64,000 nt of DNA from Whalleya microplaca (taxonomy: Eukaryota > Ascomycota > Sordariomycetes > Xylariales > Xylariaceae), in assembly GCA_022497155.1 (NCBI GenBank), contig MU385713.1, positions 930,001-994,000 on the forward strand, given 5' to 3'. Shown here one piece after another: positions 45,452 to 56,902 of the stretch. The position numbers and the translations under genes are program-made. The notes under the pieces were generated by a model that was given only the letters and a program-made list of their open reading frames with translations, did no database searches and had not been told where the DNA came from. Numbering within the stretch: position 1 is the first letter of the stretch; every line of letters begins with the position of its first letter.

Positions 45452-47275
45452 ATGTCGGTGTTCTTTAAAGACGTTTCGCCGTAAGCTTGGAACAACCCCT
45501 GTTGAGTGCTAAGAGGCTTACTAGTATGTACAGAGACAACCCGGTCAAAAGGGGGCATGCTGAAGAAATATTGAAAAAAATCGGCGTTGGAATCGACGAA
45601 AAGGACTCTGATGACTATCACAACTTATTGGCAGCTGTACACGATTGTGCCGAGCGCCTTTTGAAATTTCCAGACTATCAACCAGTTCCGGACGAGAAAC
45701 GATACCCACGGGAGAACATCCACCGGCCTATACCAGAAGAGCAGGAATTCGGTGCAGCATGGGCTCATAAATTCTTTATCAAAGGAAATCGTGACGGTGG
45801 AAAGTTGAAGGGCAAGACTGTCTGTCTAAAAGATTGCATCGCGGTAGCTGGTGTGCCTCAGTTCTTTGGCAGTGACGCTTTTCCAGCGTGGACTCCCACG
45901 ACAGACGCGACAGTGGTCACTCGTGTCTTAGATGCAGGGGCCGACATACTCGGGACTGCGACGTGTGAGAATTTCTGCAATTCCACATCTTCATTTACTA
46001 GCGCGCAGGGCACGATTGATAATCCTTACGCAGAGGGCTATTCTGCTGGTGGAAGCACGTCAGGGGGTGCCGCACTAGTGAGCTCCGGAATTGTCGATGT
46101 TGCTATTGGCACCGACCAGGGAGGAAGTATTAGAGTTCCTTCTTCACTAAGTGGATGTGAGAAAATGCCTTCCGAGACGACTAAGACTCGAGCTTGAGCT
46201 AACTGCTGCCCATTCAGGCGTCGGGTTTAAGCCTACCCATGGGCTAGTACCCTACACAGGCATCACAAGCGGCGACGCAGTAGACGATCATGCTGGCCCA
46301 GTTACTCGGTCAGTTCTCGAAGCTGCTGAGTCTCTAGATGCCATCGCTGGTTATGATGGCATAGACGACCGCTCACTAGGCGCCGCAGCACAGGGATCTT
46401 TTGAGTTCGCCAAGGCATTAGAGGTTGACATCCCATTGAAATTAAGGTTGGATGGAGTGAAAGTCGGAATTCTGACAGAGGGTATCGACCAAGATATTTT
46501 CCAGCCTCAAGTGAGAGAACTGCTCCGTTCCGCAGCTACGAAGATGCAGCTGCTTGGAGCCGTCGTTGAAGATGTCTCAGTTCCTCTCCATCTAGAAGGC
46601 CCAGCGATATGGACAATTCAACAGAGAATCTCCGGGGCAGCAGGTATCCTAGGCCAGGCGCATGGGAGGAGAGGACTTGGACTCACAGAGTTTGAGCAAG
46701 CACGGTTACCGTGGACGGCGGATAATTTCGCGAAGCTTTTCCCATCAACGAAAAACACCGTTATCAACGGCCTGTACTTGTCCGAGAAATTCCCTGGGCT
46801 GTATAGCAAAACAATCAACATCGGTCGCCAGATCAAGGATGCGTACGATGATGCCTTGAGAAAGTATGATGTTTTAGTCATGCCAACAACACCCTATGTT
46901 GCACCCAAACACGGGAGCCGGGAATCGCCACGCACATGCTTTGAACCAAGCATTGGACTGACAACTAATACAGCTGTATTTAATGTGACCGGTCATCCAG
47001 CTCTGTCAATACCGATTGGTTTTGCACGGGCGAAAGAAGATTCGCAAGTTTTGTTACCAGTGGGGATGCAGATCGTCGGCGGCTGGTGGCAAGAGAAGAA
47101 GGTTCTCAGAGTCGGGCATGCTTGGGAATCGAACTTCGACTGGAAAAGAATCAAAACGAATAGCGAAGGCTCAGACCAGCCTATAATAGCAGATGCCCTG
47201 AACAGTGTTCCATCCGAAGAAAATCATGTAATTGAACCAGAAGCGGAGGTGGAAAAAAAAGCGCAAATAGCATGA
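45452..47275 (+). CDS. Amidase-signature family hydrolase
   Basis: The secure coding part is 45525-46156 plus 46218-47275, joined by a 61 bp intron that restores SLSGCVGFKPTHGLVPYTG. A first exon at 45452-45480 with a 44 bp intron is likely but not certain; otherwise translation starts at the ATG at 45526. Lengths are 572 or 562 residues. The Ser-cisSer-Lys triad is visible: Lys in VCLKDCIAVAG, cis-Ser in GYSAGGSTSGGAALV and the nucleophilic Ser in GTDQGGSIRVPS. The enzyme hydrolyses a carboxamide to acid and ammonia; it lacks a signal peptide. Its stop codon is only 8 bp from that of the opposing SDR gene. With the deacetylase-fold hydrolase it would form a ring-opening plus deamidation pair. 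Confidence 0.9.
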
Positions 47276-47283
47276 GACCATAG

Positions 47284-48177
47284 CTAGTTAATTGTATATC
47301 CACCATCAACTACCAATGCATGCCCCTGTATAAACGAGGCTTGACTTGAACACAGGAACAAGATAGCATCGGCTACTTCTTCTGGGGTACCCATTCTTCC
47401 CATAGGCGCAATGCTTATTGCTGGCCTTAATCGTTCCGTGACCTCTGGTGATCCTGTTGTCATCGGCGACTCTATGACACCGGGACACACGCAGTTGACT
47501 CTAATACCATCACGAGAGTAGTCGATCGCATCGGACCGGGTCATGTTGATGATGGCAGCTTTCGATGCACAGTACGGTGCTTTTCGCAATTAGCTAGAGT
47601 ATGCGTGAGCACCCTCTACAGGACTTACCAGCGGCTGGTCGTGCTACGATACCAAGCTGACTTGCAATATTTACTATCGCGCCTCTTTGGCCCGGATGAT
47701 TAAGTGGCTCCTGTTTTATCATCTGAGACAGCGCCGCACGCGATGCAAGCCACGTCCCTTTCCAATTGACATTTGTTATCCGATCGAAGTCAGACGCTGG
47801 TGTCTCATGAGATCTAAGTGATTCTCCAAGGATGCCAGCACAGTTGACAGCGTAATCAAGGCGGGAGAAGTTCTTGTTAATATCCGCTGCGAATGATGTC
47901 ACGAAGGACTCGTCGGCGATGTCACCCTCCCTCATCAACACTTGTGCTTGAGGGTTAATCTTAAGAACTGCATCCTTTGTCTGAGCGAGCAACTTGATGT
48001 CAGTGATGGCCAATCTAGAGCAGCCAGATCGCGCAAAGCCTCTGGCGACTGCGGCACCGATACCTAATCCGTGTATATTAGCATCTGAAACCGAAAGGCA
48101 CTAAAGTCAATCTTACCTGTACCACCAGCGCCAGTGACGAAAGCAACGCCTGGAAGCTTGAATATTCCTGACGCCAT
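47284..48177 (-). CDS. Short-chain dehydrogenase/reductase
   Basis: Three exons on the minus strand (48177-48117, 48063-47629, 47579-47284) give 263 residues, normal for classical SDRs. The cofactor motif is TGAGGTGIGAA, completed by splicing. It is followed by NCAGIL, INK/NVNWKGTW, the catalytic Ser in IVNIAS, the YCASK catalytic Tyr-Lys pair and the PG motif in VCPGVIESPM. The C-terminus GHALVVDGGYTIN is typical. An acidic residue after the second strand (ITDIK) suggests NAD(H) preference. It is transcribed divergently from the C2H2 regulator with a 311 bp shared upstream region and meets the amidase tail to tail, so it is probably part of the same regulon. Confidence 0.93.
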
Positions 48178-48488
48178 CGCAGTGTAGTTGGCTGGAGTTT
48201 CTCTAGCTGGGTATCCCACGTAGGCGCAACTTTGCTCTGTCTCAGAAGACCCCTGTCACGATGCAGATATGGGGAGATAACTCTGTGGACCCGCTCCTAA
48301 GTCGAAACTAATAGCGTTGATCAGCTACCTATGAAGTTGATGGTTCGAGGATCCACAAACCAGGCAGATCTTCTAGTCTCCAATGATAAAGATCACCCCA
48401 ATCACTCGTGCCCCAAACTTTTATTAATTTCTCTCCAACATCTCTCCTTTCTCCAATGTCCGCAGTTCGTGGAGACACAATGTAAGCA
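48178..48488. promoter_or_regulatory. Shared divergent promoter of SDR and pathway regulator
   Basis: 311 bp between the two starts. It contains AGATAA at 48275-48280 and TGATAA at 48384-48389 (GATA-type sites). Such a compact bidirectional region between an enzyme and a regulator is typical of a cluster-specific transcription factor that also acts on its own promoter. Confidence 0.5.
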
Positions 48489-51406
48489 ATGCTGCCTCAT
48501 GATAGCAATAGGATCCAGCCAGTTCAAGGACGCCGCCGGCGTGGAGGAGCTACTAGCTTACCTAAACATTCATGTCCACATTGTGGGCGAACTTTCAAAC
48601 GCTCCGAACACTTGGAACGCCACGTGCGAACCCGTAAGTTACCCTAAAGTATCATGTCATATCTCGCGCGTTTCTATGTACCCGAACCGTAATGTGTCAT
48701 ATCATGGTGTCCACGTGCGCTCTCGATTGTTCTCAGCCTCAGCCTCAGCCTCTCGGTTAATACCCAATTGAATGGTACTAAGCAAGACTAGATACGAAGG
48801 AGAAGCCATATGCTTGCCACTGTGGAGCTGCATTCACGAGACGCGATCTATTGAAGCGGCATCAAAGGAACACCTTTCACGAACCCGAGATACCTGATGG
48901 CACACGTTCTGATGAGAGCCCTGAGACGGCAGTGGAGTCTGATGGGGTTGCCGCGGCGGCTGCTGCCGCCTCTCTGTCAGATATGAGTACGAACCAGTGG
49001 ATGCAACAACCACAGTACATCAGCAACGGTCAATGCTTAGCTGATACCCAAGATCTACCATCTCACAGCCTTCATCAGCCTCTCTTAGGCCAAGATGTCT
49101 TCGGACAAGGTCAGTCCCAAGTTCCTAGCTGGAAACCTGATATTTGACATTCATGTGACCACGTGAAAGCGTTTCTTTACTTTGTATAGACGCATACCCG
49201 CCCTTGAGAAGTCCACTCCATCATAATGTGCAAGAGAAGTTGACCAGAAGTTGACTGAATAACCAGGCCAGAATATCACGGGCTTTGACCACTTCAAGGA
49301 GTTCGCCAATTTCCTGGATGGTGTGGGCTTACAAGCTGAGTGGAGTCCGTACTTCAATGGGCCAGCTTTAGATAATGAACCAGAGGACACTGCTTCACAC
49401 CAATCCAGGTCTGGTACTTCGACACCTGTTCCTCGTGGAAACCGGCCAGGCACACCATTCACCTCCTGGTTGCCATCCGCCCCGACGGCTCCCGGGATTC
49501 CTCCCGAAGTAAGATCCCGCGAGGTAGCAACCGACTTTCCGTCTTTCAGAGTCACGGAAGAGCAATTAGCAAAGCTTAATGATCAATTGCAGTCGTTTCG
49601 TCATGTCCTTAGCCCGGATTTCAATCTCCCATCTAGACATACCTTGACTAGATATATCACCTCTTACTTTGAAGGTTTCCATCCACACTTGCCATTCATC
49701 CATGTGTATACTTGGCGCATCTTCGACTGTCCGCTAGAGCTCGTCTTGGCAATATCAACCGTTGGTGCGCAGTATTGCTTTGAGCATCGAAACTCTGAGC
49801 GCCTTTTCTTCGCTGGCAAGGCTATCGTCCTCGAGAGGCTTTTTCAGGAAGCAAGTCAATTCGGCCCTAGAACAAATTCATTCCTTGGATCACATAATTA
49901 TCCGCCATATCATGGATCTGAGCCTGACCGGAGGAGATTTATTGACCCAACGCATACAAATAATAAAGCACCTTGGGACCCGATAAATACAGTCCGTGCT
50001 TTGGTGATTCTTATGGGCTACGCAACTTGGGAGCCTAAAGAATCCCAACTGCACGAGGCTTTCGCATTGCAGAGTCTTCTGGTCCATGTGTTGCGAGACA
50101 TATGTTTGGAGGAGACTAGCCATCGCGATAAAGTCCTAGCTGAGGCGTCCCTCCATGACACCTGGTCTGTCTGGCTGGAGCATGAGTCAGTGCGTCGCAC
50201 GAAACTAATCGCCTTCACCTTTCTACATACGCACAGCATTGCCTACAATGTATATCCAGTATTGCGCAGCAATGAGATTCACCTACGACTACCTTGTTCT
50301 ACTAAAGAATGGAAAGCATCGTCTGCAGCTCAATGGCAGGCCGCCCGTCAGGAAGTTGGAAAAGAACAACTTGATTTTCAGCAAGCCCTGGCACTGCTGT
50401 TGCGCAGTTCAGATAGCATGGCTCCCCTTGACCCCATTCCGACACCCCTTGGCAACTACGTACTACTACATGGATTGTTGCAGCGGATACATATCGTTCG
50501 AGACCTCTCATTACCTGTTATGGACCAAACAGCGTCTCTTCCTAAAGAAGAAGTAAACAAGCTTGAGTAAGCCCCAAGTCTCCTATTTTCTTCCAAATTC
50601 TGGGTGAACACCAGCGATGCCAAGTGAGTTCTAGGTCCTAAGTGCTAATATCACTTCTGTCATTTGCAGGCGAGCTTTACGTTCATGGACAACTGGGTGG
50701 CAGCAGGCTCCTGAATCAACCCTTGATCCAAAGAACGAAAACGGGCCCATCCCATTTACGTCTAGCTCGTTGCTTGGCCTTGCTTATGCCCGCATCTATC
50801 TAAATCTTGGGCCATATCGGCAGCTCGACACACGAAATCCAACTCAGATTGCTTGGGGGCTCACCCGGTTGCCAACCGTTAAACGAAGTGACGGTGTGAT
50901 CTCGGCCTTGTTATATGCAGCTCATGCTTTGAGTATCCCCGTGAGACTGGGAGTAGATAGGGTTGCAAGAAGCCAGGCGTTCTTCTGGAGTGTGCGCCAC
51001 TCATTATCTGCGCTCGACTGTTCAGTGCTTCTCAGCAAGTGGCTCTATGAGCTAAAGGGGTCGATAGGAGTCACCCCCCTGAGTGGTAAGTGGTTCCTTT
51101 CTCAACTCACGGTCACAATACACCCCGACCAAACTCAAACCCATCTAACACAATACTTTTTCTTCAGAGAGCGAAGATCGAATTCTGCACTGGGTTCGTT
51201 GCATCGTGGAGGAAGCATACGATGTCATTGACTTCGATGAAGACGAATCCGGATTGCAAGGAGACCCCTTTAGTCTCAGTCTAGCAGTGCTAAAGATCTG
51301 GGCCCACTTCTTCAAGGGTAACACTCAATGGCCGTTCATTAATATGATAGGCTTGAGTTTGGAAAAATACAGGGAGTTGATTCGAAGCGGAAGGCAAGCA
51401 ATATGA
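48489..51406 (+). CDS. C2H2 zinc-finger transcription factor with fungal_trans domain
   Basis: Five exons (48489-48633, 48792-49109, 49267-50566, 50670-51085, 51168-51406) give 805 residues. Two C2H2 fingers sit at the N-terminus across intron 1: CPHCGRTFKRSEHLERH and the second, CHCGAAFTRRDLLKRH, whose Cys pair is separated by only one residue. An acidic/Ala/Gln-rich linker follows. The rest (about 220-800) is the fungal-specific transcription factor middle domain, with HPHLPFIHVYTWR, an LVILMGYATW segment and SLLGLAYARIYLN. This two-finger-plus-fungal_trans layout is that of pathway regulators, including, as I recall, HxnR of nicotinate catabolism. Nuclear localisation is expected. Location in the middle of the enzyme cluster and divergence from the SDR argue that it controls the cluster. 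Exon 2-3 junctions are somewhat less certain than the rest. Confidence 0.9.
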
Positions 51407-52052
51407 CTGACAAGATAACCTTGCATTACATGAGTCGCGATAGCCGAAGGAAGGTTTCTAGTTGAAGTTGAAACTCATAAAGGTTATGAGGCCGATCAAG
51501 TACATCCTACACCTTGACATCTGAAAGCATGCATCTCTTCGAATGAGAAAACGATATTTCCTATGAGAAATTAAGTTGCAGTAATGCTTATTGGATGTAA
51601 AGAGTATCCAAGAGAACTAGGCTTCTTATAAACCACACATTTAGCCCACTAAAGCCTAGCTTAATTAATTGAACCCCGCCGCTCTACTGGCGGCAGCTAA
51701 TATACCAAATTGATTCCATTGCGAGGCTTGACGCCGAATTTCTCAATACCGCGGCTGACGATGCCTTTATGATTTACCATTTTAGCTTGAATAATGCATA
51801 CACATCATCATTCAGTTTGCATTATCAGACTAGCACTCGATCCTGCATACGTAAGCAATACAACTGCCGGTGTAGCCTATGATCGGCCTCCTAGAGCGAG
51901 GGGATTATCCGGGTATATTCAAGCCGCATGCCCTTCCCCGCATCCCCTGCCGATGTAACATACGTAGTAGAGAGACGCCTGTTCGTGGGGCCTAATTGGT
52001 AACAACATCTTTCATCACCCATACGAACAGATAACTCGAATATCATTGCACA
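51407..52052. other. Intergenic region
   Basis: About 650 bp with no recognised gene; the presumed promoter of the esterase. Confidence 0.5.
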
Positions 52053-53003
52053 ATGGAGAAGCTACGACCTTTCGGACGCAACATTGATGATGTGCTTCTG
52101 CCCACTTTCGGTGCTTACGCACAACTGCTAATCGCGCGCGAGAAAGACATCAGATCGACTCGCCATGAAACCCACAACTATGGGTTCGACCCGAGACATA
52201 AGTTAGACGTCTACTACCCAGACAGGGCACCGGTGGAGCCGTTTCGCGCCAAACCGGTCCTTGTCTTCTTCTACGGCGGCGGTTTCGTTTCAGGCGACAG
52301 GGTCCATGAGACCTTCGCCCACGGAGTGGTATTTGGGAATCTGGGACATTACTTTGCTTCCCAGTTCGGCTTTACTGTTGTTGTCCCGGATTATCGCTTG
52401 ATATCTCACGGAGCCAAGTATCCGTCTGGCGGCGAGGATGCGAAATTGGCCATCGACTGGATCGTGTCGATTTTGACACAACAAGAAGGCTACGAGTCAA
52501 TTGACTTGTTCCTTCTTGGAAACTCGGCCGGTGGCATACACAGTGCTACATACCTTCTAGCGCCTGAGTTCAAAGATGCAAGAGAGAAAGTCATGGCTGA
52601 GGAGCGAAAGTCCAGTGGCGTACTGCTCAGGGGCGTCACCCTGCTTGGGGTGCCGTTCCATTGGGGCTCAGAAGACAACGCGATTTTGAGAGAGTATTTG
52701 GGCGATGGCAAGCTCTTCGAAAACTCTCCGGCGGGAATATTGGAGACAGCCAAAAAGAACGGCTCTGTTCCGGCACTTCCGGGCGTCAAATTGAATCTAC
52801 TCGTTAGTGAGCTGGACCCTGACCTCATCACTGATACATCGGAGGAATTCAAGAAAGCTTGGCCAGGCTCTGATATCAGCCTTGAAGTTTTGGAAGGTCA
52901 CAATCACATTAGTCCTCAACTAGGGCTCTCGACAGGTATTGAGCATGAAGAAGCTTGGGGTGTGCAGGTCGCTGACTTCTGTCGGTCTGGCGCTACGAAA
53001 TGA
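52053..53003 (+). CDS. Alpha/beta-hydrolase esterase (carboxylesterase/BD-FAE-like)
   Basis: An intronless 316-residue frame from an ATG in good context. The oxyanion region is FFYGGGF (about residue 72) instead of the commoner HGGG. The nucleophile elbow is LLGNSAGGIH (Ser about 156), the probable acid is Asp in SELDPDL (about 254) and the probable catalytic His is in EGHNHIS (about 286). KLDVYYPD is the typical entry strand. There is no signal peptide, so it is intracellular. It would cleave a small carboxylic ester, lactone or similar. It follows the regulator on the same strand and could be a further cluster member, but that is inference. Confidence 0.9.
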   Translation: MEKLRPFGRNIDDVLLPTFGAYAQLLIAREKDIRSTRHETHNYGFDPRHKLDVYYPDRAPVEPFRAKPVLVFFYGGGFVSGDRVHETFAHGVVFGNLGHYFASQFGFTVVVPDYRLISHGAKYPSGGEDAKLAIDWIVSILTQQEGYESIDLFLLGNSAGGIHSATYLLAPEFKDAREKVMAEERKSSGVLLRGVTLLGVPFHWGSEDNAILREYLGDGKLFENSPAGILETAKKNGSVPALPGVKLNLLVSELDPDLITDTSEEFKKAWPGSDISLEVLEGHNHISPQLGLSTGIEHEEAWGVQVADFCRSGATK

Positions 53004-53315
53004 GTCATCCCCCGATGAAGTTTCGCTGCTAAAGTGTATATAAATGTCATATCCTAGACTGTGAAGTAGAGACGAAGAGTTCTAGTCGCAAATTTGAAAA
53101 GTACGAATGAGTAGAGCCATGCCTCCATAATCCATATCATACATTTGCGTTGCCATCAAGTTGTGGAGCAATCGACTGCTGGGAACCAGCTCAGCGAGTT
53201 TTCCCCCTAACAATTCAGAATCCTAATTATTATTATTATTATTCAAGATTTTCTCTCATTCGTTATTATTTTGCTTACATTGTGATGTCAACAAGTTTGC
53301 GTGTTGGTTATCTAT
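53004..53315. other. Short intergenic region between convergent genes
   Basis: About 310 bp containing a short (ATT)n run at 53225-53243; otherwise nothing was recognised. Confidence 0.5.
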
Positions 53316-53642
53316 TTAGCTCCCGCCACTTTTGATGTCCATGAACCAAACGACGGGATCTTTATCCGTGAAATTCTTCATGTCTTCGAGAAACCATTCG
53401 TTCACTTCGGTTGGAACCGCAGCCTGTGCCCTCTTGAATGTTTGCATGTCTGGCCAGTCGCATTCGATCAACAAGATGTAAGGACTGTTTGAGTCCGTTG
53501 CAGCTGTTGCGCGCCAGGGACCCGCTCCAAACGGCTTCCATACGTTGGCAGCTGCTGGTGCATGGTGCTGAAGATAGTATCCCATATTGAACTTCGCGTC
53601 TATTGGATAGCCGATCATCATGGTTATAGTCATTTTGGCCAT
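53316..53642 (-). CDS. EthD-domain small protein (dimeric alpha-beta barrel)
   Basis: A 108-residue minus-strand frame starting at MAKMTITMMIG. The sequence follows the EthD/TIGR02118 pattern: TITMMIGYPIDAKFNMGYYL with a following His (QHHAP), a middle KPFGAGPW segment, SPYILLIECDWPDMQTF and the C-terminal half AVPTEVNEWFLEDMKNFTDK. Family members are small ferredoxin-fold dimers, found next to P450s and in polyketide or degradation clusters, sometimes acting as decarboxylases or cyclases. It lies 1.3 kb from the P450 on the same strand, the classic EthD/P450 association. The frame is open further upstream, but the chosen Met best fits family length. Confidence 0.82.
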   Translation of the reverse strand: MAKMTITMMIGYPIDAKFNMGYYLQHHAPAAANVWKPFGAGPWRATAATDSNSPYILLIECDWPDMQTFKRAQAAVPTEVNEWFLEDMKNFTDKDPVVWFMDIKSGGS

Positions 53643-54934
53643 AGTTGAGAGCTTGGTATTCAAGTTGCGCGGAGATGCTGAAGAGTATCGATGGGTAGGT
53701 ATGAGATGAATTAGGGAATAGGTAATAGGGTAATGTCGAAATTGACATCTGGTCATTACTAAAGGTGCGTGTGTAGGTTAAATATACATTTACCCGTGGA
53801 TTGCTTTTAAGCACCTTGTGACATCTCCTTTTGTATATATACCTATGACCTCTCACAATTGAAAAAGGAATAGACTTGGTTGAATTGTATATATCTTCCG
53901 AATGTATTAACGTTGAATTCTGTGGTTTCATATATATTGTAATTACTTATATATCTTATACTTTCAAGTTCAATAACACCAGTTGTATCAGAACCACAGT
54001 GGATGCCCACGGATGCCACCTATTGCGCCATCCAACGAAGAGCGTCCTTCCCAACAACAATCCAGCGGCAAACCTAACAACGAGAGATAGATTCCTTCCC
54101 TGTCCTATAGTAAATATATAATTGGTATCTCTACTAGACCCCTGCCTTTAGCCAAAGCAGCCTAATCGGGACTATCTGACTAACTGCAGTAAAGCAGCAC
54201 TTCGATAAACATCAATGATAGTGACCGATTAGAAACCACACAAGCTAGGTAAGATGCTAATTGGTTATATTACTTGGGTCCTTGTCACTTACTGTCATAG
54301 TTTATGTCACCAGGTCTAACTAAAGCGTAGCCCTTGCAGTATGTGGCTAGAATGTCGTTTCACTACAGCATAGTATGCCTCTCACTTCTTCTCGAGCCTG
54401 CATGATAGTTCTTTGTCTTCAAATAGACTATTCAAACCCTCTACCTTAATCTCGGCAGGAATTGAGTTTCCAACAATATTCCGCTACCTTAGATTCTGTC
54501 ACGATAGGGTAGTTGTTAGTTACCCCTTTTTTGTATGGAGCTCGGGTCAACAGCGTATTCGAGCCCTCAGATTTTGAAAGCAGACTTAGAAGGCGATTAG
54601 AATAATTTATATTAGATCTGAGGATGAAGCTATCGCCATTCGCTAGTCTAGATGACAGATTCCAACGTGCTTCCGGAGAGGTGACGCTTTGTTATTACTA
54701 CGATGAATTAGTAAGGTCGCTAAATATAGTTATACGACCAGTTCTATCTAAGTAGTTCCCAAACTAAACTTAATCTCACTCAACTTACCGCTAATATCAT
54801 ACCTAAAAATATTATCTTAGCTTTAGATTAGATTCGGTATTGACCTGTACCTATCGTCACATTATATGCCCTAAACCACTTTGCTCCCACTATTACCCTA
54901 AAGTAAAATAAAGGTCCAATGAATATAGAAGTTA
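53643..54934. other. 1.3 kb AT-rich gene-free region
   Basis: No supported gene. It is AT-richer than the surroundings, with TA-rich patches at 53880-53970 and 54590-54900, possibly mild decay of old repeat sequence. Confidence 0.45.
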
Positions 54935-56902
54935 TTAATCAGCGATCCTCTCCAAGCCAACTTCTAGCCCATTTGGCCTCAGGGCGAACCCGGGGTTTTC
55001 AATGGTAAATGGTTTCTCCACTTTCAGGAATCGGAATCGGCGGATGAGCCCGACAAGAATGATTTTTATCTCCATCATGGCATAACTCTTCCCGATACAC
55101 ATCCGTGGACCATTGGAGAAAGCTTCAAAGGCATATGGGGACATCTGATCGGGAGTCAACCGATCCCACCGCGTGGGGTCAGCTACTTCAACATCATCAC
55201 CCCAGATGGCCGGATTCAGCATCGGCACAGCCGGTACTATGTCGAAAGTTGTGCCTTTAGGGACGAATACACCATCCACCGTCATGTCTACACCTGCTTG
55301 GCGATGATGAGATGTTGCTGTTCGGGATTAGTAAGTCAAAGAACGTAGACCATAATGATGGAGTGAGATTGACTGACATGGAGCATAGAGACGGAGAATT
55401 TCCTTGATGAAGTTGTTCAGGTAAGGAAGTGAGTCGATATCGGAAAAGCTTAGGTCTGGTTTTCGAGACGCGAGTTCTGAAATCTCATTGCGGAGTGTAT
55501 CCTGGATTTGGTGATTTGTTGCCATGGTGTATACACTCCATGAGAGTGTGTCGGCACTCGTTGCGTGACCGGCTGCCATAAACTGAAGTAGCTGGATTGA
55601 AACAGGGTTGTTAGCCTCTATCCGACATGGGACATAAGAGTCCGATATACACGTACGTGTCCCAGGAAGTTTTCCTCGGGGATGCCTTCAGCAGGTGCCC
55701 CTGGCATGCTTTCCTCGACGATGAAGCTCAGTAAGTCGCGGGAATCCTTCTTTAAACTCTCATACTTCCCTGACCGTCGGGCTTCCTTAACTTCCCTTGT
55801 TCGCTCATGAATCAGTTTCGTGAGTATCTCCTTCAACCAGCTAGTAGCGAAAGCAAACTCGCGATTGGCTTCGACGGGTAGCCAGCGAGTAGGAACAAAG
55901 GCATTGGAGAAGAACAGAATTTTTCCAATAAAGCTCTGAGCAAATATGATCTCATAAGCGTCGTGAAATGTGTAATGTTCCTTCGCCTGGGCTTTCGTGT
56001 TTTGCCTCTGGCTAGGATCATTGACGGTCTTCAGATTGGCAAGTTCGGCTCCTAGTACGGTTACGCCAACGATGTCTAAAGTAGCCTTTGAGAAGACTTC
56101 GGTACAATCAATAACTCCATGGTTCCCTTTCTCCCGACTAGAGACGGCGTCGTTGAGAACGGCGTTCAGCTCCTTCGTCTTGGTTTGGAAGACAGGCTCA
56201 AGCTTCCGGACATTGACTGCTGAAAAGACCCCTGCTAACATTTTCCGGTGCAATCGGTGCTCTTCATCCTCAAGCGACAGAACACCCTTGCCGGTGATCT
56301 CCACCATCATGCGTCGCCATCTGTCTGGCTTGTGGAATGAGTAGCAATTAGTTTGCAACACATCCTTGAATGAGTTGAGACTGTTGCACACCTAGATTCT
56401 GATATTAGTGACGACTACATAGCTTCTATGCTCTTTGGAGTATAGGAACCCATAGAGCAAGATGTTCAAGGCAGCGTAAGTGCAAGGTACACTCACCAAC
56501 ACCTCTGTATTCGCGAACGTGAGATACCTGATGACAGGGGCATCAGGGAACTGTTTCATCCATTTGACGTACAACTCTGGAGGTGAGTCTGCCTTGATCA
56601 AATTGAAGGCTTGGCCAAAAAAGAAGTGATTGTCCTACGGCCACAGGTATCGATATCAGTTATGTTTCTATATTCTTGGTTCATATCCAGATTGAACTCA
56701 CTATTGGGCCTGGCAAGTGACGGAATGGGGAGAAGTAGCGATGGTAAAGGAATATGCGGTAATATTTAATTGCTAGATATTGAGCCACGAAAAGGATCAG
56801 GACTGTTTTTATCGGACTGTAGCTGGGCTGGATAGAGCCTCTAAGGCTAGAAACAGTAAGCCATTCAGCGATGGCTAAGCCAGCGCAAATGGATGCATCC
56901 AT
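54935..56902 (-). CDS. Cytochrome P450 monooxygenase
   Basis: Five exons on the minus strand (56902-56702, 56634-56497, 56391-55657, 55591-55378, 55317-54935) give 556 residues. The N-terminus has hydrophobic membrane-anchor stretches (about 20-50) and HLPGPI just before intron 1. The I-helix motif is MAAGHATSADTLSW (the AGxxTS form of A/G-G-x-D/E-T-T). The K-helix ExxR is in KEILRLY. The heme-binding loop FSNGPRMCIGKSYA carries the cysteine ligand, and PTRWDRL supplies the PERF-like segment. All required residues are present. It is expected in the ER membrane, partnered by a P450 reductase. The start was set at the ATG at 56902, as the frame lacks an upstream ATG. Together with the EthD-like neighbour it suggests oxidation of a metabolite or xenobiotic. 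The subfamily cannot be assigned. Confidence 0.92.

Noticed and set aside
42954..48488. GATA-factor (HGATAR) sites as proof of nitrogen regulation
   Set aside because: Sites occur in the two divergent promoters, but their number is close to chance for a six-base degenerate motif; kept only as a hint.
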